Assembly (NCBI GenBank): GCA_003344405.1 | Contig: NOWV01000115.1 | Coordinates: 1-64,000 of the forward strand | Direction of reading: 5' to 3' | From: Trichoplax sp. H2 | Taxonomy: Eukaryota; Placozoa; Uniplacotomia; Trichoplacea | Length of the DNA: 64,000 nucleotides | Shown: one piece after another, positions 50,587 through 61,700 of the stretch | How the letters are laid out: every line of letters starts with the position of its first letter | How positions within the stretch are numbered: position 1 is the stretch's first letter | Position numbers and translations under genes: made by a program | The notes under the pieces: model-generated | Database searches by the model: none | The model's input: only the letters and a program-made list of their open reading frames with translations | Told to the model about the DNA's origin: nothing

Positions 50587-52533
50587 TTACACAGGTCTCA
50601 TTCTAGCTGCTTGCTCTCTCACACGCTGTTCGTATAATACTCGGTTCTCCCTATGAAAAGATACAAATGTCATGATAATCGTAGGGTATCGTACATAGTA
50701 TGCAGTAATATCAACCAAAATTAGCTGTATTCTACTTCAAAATTGAGCAAGACTAAATTGTATATAAGTCCGGTATCAAGTAAGTGTCTTTCTATCACTA
50801 AACTATTTTCGATTTACTAACTTATAGGCTGTATAAGCTTCTACTTGTGCTGGATCATTTATGTTCGGTTCGTTGAGTAAGTCTTGAATTCCAAGTAAGA
50901 TCTTAAAGCAGTAAAATAGAACAAAACATGATATGCAATAGGGATATAAGAATGTAATTGTAAGAATGATTGCATTAAATTAAAGCATATTTGGGTTGTG
51001 TTGCATGACTCATTCTGGAAAATTGAATAACAAGTTACAGTAAAGGTATAAAAAGGGTAAATGACACAAATCAAAGACTATTTGGTTAGGATTGGCTCTT
51101 GTAATGGCTATTAGATACATCTTACTTGTTTGATTGTAACCGACGGACGCCAGTCCTTGTCTTCATCTAATAAAGATAGGCAGACTGTACCAGAAGGATA
51201 CACATTTGGATGAAATAAAGCCGGATCAAATTTACCTATACGTTTTAATTGCAAGAATCAGTAGCGATCTTTATGGCTCGAATCTAACTGCTATACTGTA
51301 GATGGATTGTAATGGTGACATTTTTTTTGAATAGACTTACATTTAGGTGGAGAAGATGGATAATCTTCTTTGAATATCATTTTTAATTTGTAGTAACCTC
51401 CGTCCCAAGCAGTCTATCAATAGATTTAATGGTAACGTTTTAGATATTGCGTGATAGGTTAAAGCACTAGAGTATACAAATTAGTCATCAAAGAAGATTT
51501 ATTTGGATGAATCTACTATAGGTGAGGCAACATACCCCTTTCTTGCCAGGAATAACTGTGGGATTGATTCAAAGAGGCATTCATTATATATGGAAGAAAA
51601 TTAGTAAGAAATATACATTACAAGTTGATGTCATGACGATTATGCTAACAGGGTGTATGACATAGACATTCAGTTGATATCGCTTGGATTGCTACGGCCA
51701 CCTCATTATGCCAATTGGTGGCATTCTACCGAGGTGTTTGATAATTGAGTGCAATATTCAATTACTTGCGACAGACTCGCAAGAACATAAGCAGCCTTGC
51801 AGGCTTGAGCTATTTCTTACCGCATTCCCAATTCATTAAATCCAAGGCACCATCAGGACCCTTCATGGGTCGAGCAACAAATCCCTAAGATGTGATAAAA
51901 GAAGTGTAGGCATTACTTTCTATCCCTGGTATCCTATCGTTGTTTATTCATACGATCATTTGCATGTAACAAAGCAGATTTGATCTACCATTTAACTAGC
52001 TGGTTATTGCCATCATGATTATCTAGACCTAGTGTGTATCGTCCTATGATGGCGTTGATGATTGTAATTCATCAGCAGCAATTAGGTATACAGTACTGTA
52101 TTGATGTCGGTGGTCCATGCTATCGTATCCCCACATAAAGAGAAGCTGCTATTACTACATTGAGTCAATTTCTAAAGCATATCAAGACAAGAGTCTATTG
52201 GAGGATGATAGACTATCGGTCTATGCGGGTCGATTTATATCTGCTTGTCTACTACGAGTAGTCTAGGAATTCGTCGATCATAGATCTACTCGTCCGAAAG
52301 TACCAAATTAAGAGCTGCTAGCCGATGTCAAGACTACACCATTCAATATGAATTGTAGCCAATTCACTACAAGTACGATGGTAGTTCTGCACTCAAATGT
52401 AGAATACTGTCATTTCATCATGATAACAACAAAACGAGAAGGAATATTTATCCTTTCCATCACTTACAAATGGATGATCTTTACGCCATAATTTACGCTC
52501 TGTACTTAGTCTTCCAGTCGCAATACCAGACAT
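50587..52533 (-). CDS. UBE2I: SUMO-conjugating enzyme UBC9 (E2), seven exons
   Basis: Takes SUMO from the E1 as a thioester and transfers it to substrate lysines; mainly nuclear. Exons in transcript order: 52468-52533, 51821-51884, 51536-51555, 51341-51413, 51126-51235, 50822-50901, 50587-50650. All junctions are GT-AG in phase and encode exactly 158 aa, the length of human UBC9. The protein starts [20 protein letters not shown]. It keeps HPN at 83-85, the catalytic cysteine at 93 in [19 protein letters not shown], and Asp127 in [10 protein letters not shown], all at the human positions. Exon 3 is only 20 bases and encodes IPGKKG. Divergent to RINT1 with 2.1 kb between start codons. None of the longer open frames in this interval is the gene; it is visible only after splicing. 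Confidence 0.96.
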
Positions 52534-52792
52534 GTTGGAGCGCTAAAGCAAGAGGATAATGACGTCAATCAGTGCTAAAATAATGGACAATTGCAAGAGA
52601 ACAACCAAGACAACTGGACAATACTGTTGATATCTTCTAATAGCTCTAATAAAGCATCCTTGGCGATAGTCTACTACAATCGAGCACCTAGAAGTGCAGA
52701 ATTTACCTCTTTTGCCTAAGTTGAAAAAGTGGCATCGAAAAAAAAGCTGGCAGATTGATGTGGTCCCAAACGGGTCCCAATAAGTTGCCCGC

Positions 52793-54445
52793 TGAGTACA
52801 GTGTACAGTACAGAACGCCTTACAGTATGTACTGTACTGTATCACAGGTCCCGTGACCAGAACGATGATCACATGACTCAGTGTGCAGTACTGAACACTT
52901 CTTGGTACGGTACTATGCACTGTACACTGTACTGTACACTGTACTGAGTAACAGTAGTCTACTGTATTTTTGCTCATATTGAAAGCTATAGAAAGCGCTA
53001 ACGCTATTACCGAGATGAGCCTTTACTATTGCACACTATTCACACGTTGATCTTATACTTGATGTTGAGGCATCGTCCATAGGCAGATCAATCCATGGAC
53101 CACTCAATCCCTATTTTTCATGATACTGCCCACACCAGGCAGAGCAGAGACGGCCAATAGGCCACCCTTCCACTGTAAACTACTTTATTTCATATTTCGC
53201 CCTACGAAACGCGATATAATATCACTTTTCAATCTACAAATTGCCCATCGCTGGCCAACACTCTACCGTTTTAATATGCCGTTGGAGGAAGTTGACGGTG
53301 TACAGTACACAGTCGAGCACAGTACTGTACAGTACTTACTTTGTACTGTACAACTGGACAATCACTCTTGGATGGACAGACATTTCCGACCTCATTGCGC
53401 CAAAATAGCATGTCAAACACTGGATTATGAAAGTACTTTAGTATGCAGATGGTCGATTTTGAATGGACTGATTTTTTCCAAATTAAGTAATATTACGCTC
53501 AATCTGATGATCTGTTTGTTTTACGGATTTACTAGCGTCTCTGTAGTTAGCTAATTATAGGATTGCTTGGACTGTTGAATTGCAAGCTTAGCAGAGCTTA
53601 ACAGCACTAGTTCTGTTCCGTCCTAGATCAGTATAGGTACTGTTTTGTACTGTACATAAGGGTGGTGAGAAAACAGAAGAAAGGTAGATCTTCACGTGTA
53701 AGCTAAGCTGCCGGGATCTCGCTTCGGTAGACTGAGAGCATACATAAAAACAGTCGCTATCATTACCGCTAACACTGTGACTAAGTTCTACTTGGAGACA
53801 ATTATATGAGATTGTCGACGCCATTAGAATTAGTGCCAGTGATTTAGTAAAGAGACGCGGAAGATCCATGCTAGGTAGCCATTTTAGCGATATTGATGGC
53901 CTCCTTGGTTAAGAAAAGTCCGTCTACCTGTCCAAGTCGCTACAGTATCTACTGTACAGTCCACTAAAATGTACAATACTGTACACTGTAGAGTCATGGA
54001 CTATTCAATAAGTCGTCTAATTTAGCAGCATTATTTTCGTCTCAGATATTTTATTTAAGGTATAAATGAAATTTATTGCTAGATATTGGTATAAGCTAGA
54101 GTATTCGCACATTCATTTTAGTGACATTTTTTTTCCAGTTCAAGTCAGTCTGTAGTCGAAATTAGAAGACGCTGTACACTCAGAGTACAGTACATACTGT
54201 ACGGACAGTACGGTAGAGTACTGTCGCCAAGTGGAACATGAATTGGTGTTTCGTATGAGTAACCGTGAGTGGAATGGAACCGTATAAAACCCATCGATCA
54301 TATGTCATCCATGGGTCACACGGTCAAGGCTCCCTCTCATCCCAGGGCATCGACTGGATCTTCTTTTGGTACTGTAGTCCTTGGTACAGTGTACAGTACA
54401 GAGTACTGTAATATGGCACTGTAGAGAGTTGGCTAAGTACTGTAA
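52793..54445. repeat. GTAC island 2: clustered TACAGTAC/GTACTGTA motifs between UBE2I and RINT1
   Basis: Discontinuous clusters of the same motif as at 30.7-31.3 kb: about 52793-52950, 53297-53355, 53630-53660, 53940-53990, 54170-54225 and 54365-54445. Typical strings are gtacagtgtacagtacagaa and gtactgtactgtatcac. The region separates the divergent start codons of UBE2I (52533) and RINT1 (54616) and should contain both promoters. The open frames at 52543-52977 (-) and 53120-53554 (+) run through the motif, which has no stop in any frame, so I do not call them genes. Function of the motif is unknown. Confidence 0.8.
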
Positions 54446-54615
54446 TAGTTGGCCATGGATTGGAAATAGAGGTAGCCCCTTTTTGGGGTTTTACTACATG
54501 ACCAGTACAGCTTCAATGAAGCGTTTGAAGCACTAGAGTGCAATACTTGGCTGGGTGTTCTCCTCGGCCATAGCTCCTGGTTGACAGCTGCACCGTTGCC
54601 ATGAAAGCCTAGGAC

Positions 54616-57600
54616 ATGGAGGAGAATATTGCCAATCAATTCTTGGATCAACTCTTTTCCGATCATTTGCAGCAGTTTTTGAATGGTATCGATGCAACAC
54701 TAAAGGAAAAGAAACTTGAATTAGATGCTCTAAATACAAAGGTATCTTGATGTATTGGCTAGACATGAGCTATTGACAAATCATACTAGATTAGATGAAT
54801 GAGTAAGCCGAGAGTCAAAGCTTTGCCAGTTGCACATAGGAAGGCAAGCTAGCGACGTGTAGATCCGTCAAAATGTGCCAACTTACCAAGCGATCGAGGC
54901 AAAGAAAAGTGCCTCCAGAGATAGAGTATTTCTTTTGATTAGCTAAGCTTAATGGACCAATGGAAGCAGAAAGGAGTAGTAGATCATGGGTGCAAGCTTT
55001 GATCCTCTTCTCCATCTTTGATTGAAGTTACAGTAATCGATGATAGAACAAGGCCCATCGTCGATGGAATAGCGTAGATACCAATAAATTGGCGTAAGGT
55101 TTTATAATCTTTTCCATTTTGTCTTTTATCAATGATAGAACAATGCCATGATCGATGGCAGCGATGAAAATTTAGTCCATGCTATGCAAGCCTGTGATAA
55201 CGCAATCATGCAAGGTCATGATGCTCGAGATGATTATCAACAATTATTACGTAATTGGCACCAATTACAACAACATCATCAACATCATCTACAACAAATT
55301 GAAAACTTAATGAAACAAGAAGAAACTGCCAAGCTTAAAGCATGCTATCTTACCTGGATACAACGTGTAGAAGGTATAAGGTGAGTGGATGGACGATAGC
55401 AATCGCGTTACGGTGTAATAGCTTGACAGTAAAATCTCCTTGTCATACTCGAATACATACTTATTGATGCCATCTAGTAAGGAAATGATCAATGGCCTTC
55501 AAGTAGCGTCGTTACCTGATGTTCTAGATGCCTTTACGTCGTTGTTGACCATCAATCAACAATTACAATCAACTTCATGCCAACATTTACTAAAATATGT
55601 TCATCAAACAATTTCCTACTGGCATAAAATATTAAGAAAGATTCTGCAAAGGTAACCAATTGCTGTTGATCGGTAACAGTATCTGTTATAATACTTAATC
55701 CATACCTTATTATAGACTCTTGCAATCAAATAATTGCCAATAAAGACATCAGTCAGGATTTTATCAAATACGAGAGCGTATTGATGCTGACATTGATCAT
55801 GCTCTTTCAATGGATTCATTTTCAATTATAGAGAGTTTGATGATGTATTAACAAAGATTCAGTGGCCCTTTCTTTCCGTTCAAATGACTTCACCTTCGCT
55901 TGATAATCAGATCGATTGCAAGCAACAATTGGAAAAGTTATTCTCCTATTTGCTAAGACTTCAGTTACCGTATCTATTCCTATTATTAATTATCCTCTAT
56001 CTTAGTTGTAATCATATTGTTGATATAGATGTCCACTTGTACCAATAATTAATTATTTCGTAATGGAATAGAATCCTAGCGATAAGCGTATTAAAGTATT
56101 CTTCACTCTTTCATGTTATACTAAAAAGAGTAGCGGCTATAATCCAATTTTTTGACAGATAGTGTTCCCTTCGCTTGACATATTACAATCCTTAACAATA
56201 TTTCCATGCAGTGAGGCGATGAGTGAAAATCAGTCCTCCTCATCTTTACAACCTTACAAACCGTTACTTGCCCCAATAGATTTACTTGTTAGGCCACTAA
56301 GGAAAAGATTTCGATTCCATTTCTATGGTAAAAAGCAAACGAACAGTATTGAAAAGGTAATAAATAGCCTTGTTTCTGCTGAATGGATTATACTGCTACA
56401 ACATTATACTGATTGATTCATGCATTGCGATATTTTTTACAGCCTGAATGGTATTTTACTCAAGTTTCGAATTGGATTCGCGATCATTCGCAATATTTAC
56501 AATACACTATTCAGCCCATTTTGAATCAAAATAATTTCGAAAATGTGGATGCTCGGGTATGTATTATATGGATATCGAAAAGTTGATCTATCCAATTTTA
56601 ATAACTATTATCTCCTTTTTTAGATCGAATTTATTCGAGGTCTAGTAGTCGTACTAGTCGAAAAAGTAACATCGGATATCCCTTTATTGTTATCGGATGA
56701 CTACTGCTTCTCTCATATTATCGACGAACTATTGCTTTTTGAAAATGAACTACACAATAAATATTATTATCCTATTGAATTGCCTTCTTGCATCGCCGCT
56801 TTAGAAGATGATTCTGTCATCGATAAATGGATTTCATTAGAATGGAAAAGTAATAACATAAAGTATTAAGTCTTATTTATCACCATCATCATTAATAAAT
56901 AAATACCGTAAGATTCTAACTTTTTGGCACGATTATTTTCATTCAAGATGGGAAGGAGAAAATCAATGAAATTATCTCTTCAGCAACGGCTTGGAGACCA
57001 AAATATAAAGATGTCGCTCAGGATTGTGATACCTCTCTAAAATTTCCTGAAGCAACAGAAAATATCTTAACTATGCTAATTTTAATGAAAGGTAAGCGTG
57101 ATATTCTTATCGCAAGATTTGGCTGTAAATATTGTATTAAAGTTTTAGTAGAAACTGCCGGTTAGGTTAGCAGTACTAAGTGTCACGTATTCTTACCCTC
57201 GATTCATAGAACGATATAGCAAATTGTCTAGCACGTCTTATATGATGCAATTCGTTCGGATGCAACTAAGCCTTCTTGACGAATTATATGCCAGATTTGT
57301 TGAATTAACCAAAAATGGCCCAAAACAATTACTAGATCAGGACTACAGTTACATTTTAAATGGAGTCAATCATTTAATTGGAGTGTTAAAAAAATGGAGT
57401 GATCAATGGGTATAACGTATTCCATGTAAAATAATTTCTTTTAATTTATAAAAGCATCCTCTGCTACTCTTTTACTTCTATTGATGATAGACTATTTATC
57501 TTCAGTTTTTCCTGGATTTATACGCGAAAGAGGTGAAGCTCAGGAAAGGTGATGTGAAGTCGTTAGAAGATGACAGTAATGAATCAGAAGTGCTGAAAGA

Positions 57601-58705
57601 AAATAATGATGCGGTTGAGGGTACAATATTCGATGGAATTATTGGACTTTATAATATTTTACTTGACGAAATGTTGAATAAGTTGGGCTTAGTTGTCATG
57701 CAAATCATAAAAAAGAACGCTAAACCTTACTGTAAACAAAAGTAATGCTGTCTATACTTTGCTTAATAATTTAAAAAATTGAGCAATGTAAAGACCATGT
57801 ATGCTGTACGTAATATTATTCTGCTCATTTCTGTTCACAGATGGTTATCTATGCAGTCCATTCGTGGGGCAACTTTACAGTTGTCACCTTCCGCTTGTGA
57901 TATGTTGGTTAGCGTGAGGGAATCACTGCAATATTATCAAACCTTCCTCGATAGTTCTATCTTTTTAAAGTTTTGGCAACGATTAGCGCAGGAAATAAAT
58001 GAACATCTCTATCAGGAGGTAAGAATTTTAAAATTGAAACAATTACATATGCATAGCTGTTGGTTATTGAGATATCTATTGAAGTGCTAGCAATCGATTA
58101 CTAAAGCTATAGTCGGCTTATGGAGGGTTGAATATTTGCTAAAAGTAACGATTGCTTCGTCTTATTAATTTTGATGCAAAAGTTGGTTGTAAGTAATCTT
58201 TTTAATGAAAATGGTGCCAAACAACTTGAGTACGATGTCAATAAAAATCTATTCATTCTCTTTCGGGAATACACTCATCGGCCAGATAATTTTTTTAAAG
58301 AGTAAGTTCAATTATTTAAATACATTTGATACAAAACATAATTGTAATAGTCTACCCCTTTTACTAACAGTAAACAATCTTCATTATCACTTATAACTAA
58401 TTTATGGCACTAGTACAAGATAGCCTTCGTTTATAATTTGAAGAGGAATCTAATATTATGTCATTATACTCTGTTATTTTAGGCTTAAGGAAGCTTGTGT
58501 GTTGTTAAATTTAAATAGTGGATCGGTAATGCTGTTACAAGAAATTCTACAATCAGCCACGATGGATTTGGATGATAACGATATTTCTGCGAGCAAAGCT
58601 AGAGCTTCCGCTGTTGCTGCTCTAAATGAAATTGGTATTCATCGCATGGAACTGCTAACTGCATTACAAATTATTCAACTTCGTATTGATTGGCCAAAGT
58701 TATAG
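54616..58705 (+). CDS. RINT1: RINT1/TIP20 family tethering protein (13 exons)
   Basis: Subunit of the NRZ (Dsl1-type) complex with ZW10 and NAG, which tethers Golgi-derived vesicles at the ER; the animal protein was also found through RAD50. Exons: 54616-54741, 55139-55380, 55478-55651, 55832-55969, 56212-56356, 56443-56556, 56624-56849, 56948-57091, 57210-57409, 57506-57741, 57841-58018, 58183-58301, 58483-58705. Phases agree throughout, giving 754 aa against about 790 in human. Residues 1-120 are helical, coiled-coil-like. Family landmarks: CQHLLKYVHQTISYWHKILR, RPLRKRFRFHF (254-264), GKKQTNSIEKPEWY, DELLLFENELH (347-357), and near the end KEACVLLNLNSGSVMLLQEI and AALNEIGIHRMELL. The ATG at 54616 is the first that opens exon 1; the N terminus is shorter than in vertebrates. 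Acceptors of exons 8 and 12 are AAG rather than CAG/TAG, chosen by phase and homology. Confidence 0.93.
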
Positions 58706-61700
58706 ATACTATATTTAAATTCATTGCCCAATAACGTTTTCATTACCTCTAGGAATTGAAATATTTTTAACAATTCATACAAACTATCTGAGTAATAACC
58801 CTGAAATTCAGGGTAAAGAATTTTCATTGCAAATGATTTATAAATTTTAAAAATAATGAAATCCTTCACAAAAGTTTTCTGGTCTGTAAATAAAATAATA
58901 TTCATTTATGATACGACAACTATACGTATTTCGATTTCGTTACACGTTTCATACAGTACTGTAATGTCAAATAATCATATTAATTTACAATTAATATATT
59001 TTTGAAAGTTATCGAAATTTTAAATAATCTGGATCGCATTAGGTTAATAAATGGACGTATTGCAGTATATATGATGTGGTGATTGCTTCGTTTGTTGAAA
59101 TCGTTAATATGTGCACCTACTACAATTAAAAGCTTACATTTTTTAGTCGAATAATGGGTATGAACTAGCACATTGCAGGTATCTAGCATCAAAACTTGCA
59201 GGCTGACAATAATTATCTTTCTATTATAATGGTATTAATGCAGATATGGTAGCATTCCATACTGTTACCTCTACATATCAATTTAATTAAAATTTACATA
59301 AATATCAATCCAAATAGACTTTTCAGACTATAATTACAGTGAATACTCTCATGTAGAGTTAACCGAAGCAGCTTTGTTTTAAGCAAAATGGCTTATCAAC
59401 TATAACATTCTATTTTATATATTTTACAATGCTACATTATATTACCTCATTACTACATCACCAGATTCCATAACTTCAGATATCCACGACTATAAATAAT
59501 ATGAATTGTGACCACTGGAAGTATAATTGTATTACTAAAAAGAGAGTAATAGAGAGTAAAGTGTAGTGATAAATTGAAGATGTTTGTACTAAGTGGAAGC
59601 TAGAATAGGCCTAAGATAGTCTAATTCAATATAAAGGTAGGAGAGTAAAATTATCGTTAGCTTACGATCAATACTGATAGTATGCACATAGAAGGAGGAG
59701 CAAGATACCTGAGCAGCTGGTATAATCAAGTCTTAGTAGCGGAGGAATGATTAGCTTAGAAGGATTCGTTCCCAAATAGTTATGCTTAGGTTACAAAAAA
59801 TTGTAAAAAGAACTACTACATATCGATTCGAAATTCTTAAGCAATAAACTCATCAACTACTAATAGATGAAAGTACAGTAGTTTATTTGGGCTGAGAATG
59901 GTCAATTCTTAGTATTGACGGTAATATTTACATTTGAAGGATTAAATTGCGTAGTACCGTTGCTAAAGTTGCATTATTACTCTCGGATTCAGCATTTGTT
60001 CACGTTTGTAGATCTGCGAAGGTAACTTTGACTTTAGTTATATTGCTTGTTCCAATTTTATATTCTTATTATATCAGCTAAAATTAAAAATCTTTTCGTG
60101 ATTGCTAAAACTTAGCTCGAGAAAGAAGCTACTTTCAGTCCAAACTTAACGTCAACGTAAATTCTTTCTAGCCCCTTAAATGGTTTATGTGAAATGTAAA
60201 AAATTGATCAACAGGCGTTTATCTGAATTCCTGGTAAATTTAGAAAGCCGGTTATACTAATTTTGAAAGTAGATAGCTGTCTAATTCTCATTTTTCTATA
60301 TAAATCCAAAATACTTATATACGTTATTAAAGAAAGCTTAGCCGATATTCTACGTTATTTCTATATAGAAATTAGGGGATAAATTATAAATAGCTAATGA
60401 GAAGTTAATTATTTGGAAATAGTAAATCATGGCTAGGCAAATTTCTTTAAACAAAAAACAAAAAAACAAAAACCTACCGAAAACTTTTTGATAAAGAAGA
60501 AATTCGATTATACCTGGCAGATACATTCTAATATAAGAAAAAGGAGAGATTAGCTATTTAGTAAAAGCTCAATCACATATTTTCGTATGCCAATTTGATG
60601 TGTAAACTTATACTATGTTTTTTGTGTCCATATTAACCGATTTCGATTAATAAACATTCATTGTAATTAGAAAGATTAATTTTTTATCCCAGTTTTTGAG
60701 TACTTGAACGCGAGAAAATTTTTAAAAGTTTGGAAACTCTTAAAATTACAATGAATAGTAATTAAATTTCTAAATGCAGGTTTATTTCATCCGTATTCTG
60801 ACTCTTTTAAAATTATCATCAATCACATAAAATTACTACTTTTAGATAAGTAGATGAGTTACCCAACTTTCGCCAGCTTTGCGGAAAATTTGTAATTGAG
60901 ATTTGCAACCAGGCGATTATTATTGAATATTTGTAGGTATTCATTTCTAGTTCAGAGACTGGCGGCATTTTTATCCAGATTTGACGATTTAGTACTATTG
61001 GAGTGCCATGATTGGCATTTATTTTACGATAAAATTATTATCAACTTTTTTATCGTACGATGATTTGGTAAATAAGAAGTATAGTTTAGAGGGGATTGTA
61101 ACCATATTGAGTTTCAAATTATGTATGGTATACAGGTACAGCATACCTAAAATGTAAATTTTAATTTAAAAGTTTTGCCTCAGCTCAAATGGTCTTATTA
61201 TGTTCAAGCACTTTGTGTTCATTTCTTCGTTATACAGATATTAAGCTACCATTAATCTATCTTGAATTAAGTGTCTAAGATCCACATCAATAAATTTCGC
61301 GGTAGGGTGTTAATTTTATTCCTTACATGAAATCAAGGACGCGTAATATATTGAAATAGATGGTAATCTCCAATGAAAGGAATTCAGTCACGTATGTTAA
61401 TAAAAATTGTAACAGGGCTTTAGTGTCAGTTTGTGGAGCTTTCTGTCTGATCATTGATGGCGTACAGTTTTCACAAGATACCAAAATTCTCGCCATACTA
61501 ATTTTGGAAGTAATATATCTTTTTAACGAAATTTATATTACATGTCAGATGCAGTAAATATTTTATTGAATGTAAAGCTTACCAAATACTAATTTCTAGT
61601 TTTAGTTGATTGATTTGATTGAGCTATTCTACATAATCGTGTATATTATATGTAAGGTTTCCTGGCATTGTTATTTAAGTCTTACTAAGCATTCATCGAA

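Noticed and set aside
52543-52977. 144-codon open frame on the minus strand
   Set aside because: Runs through the GTAC/TACAGTAC motif, which has no stop in any frame; the translation (CTVQCTVHSTVPRSV-like) is motif-driven, and it lies just upstream of the UBE2I start.
53120-53554. 144-codon open frame on the plus strand between UBE2I and RINT1
   Set aside because: Also crosses a GTAC cluster, has no recognisable domain, no convincing splice partner, and an unremarkable composition.
55970-56211. Extending RINT1 exon 5 upstream to the open frame starting at 56162
   Set aside because: No AG acceptor there fits phase 2 from exon 4; the acceptor at 56211 (ttccatgcag) fits phase and gives the family-typical sequence LQLPEAMSENQ.
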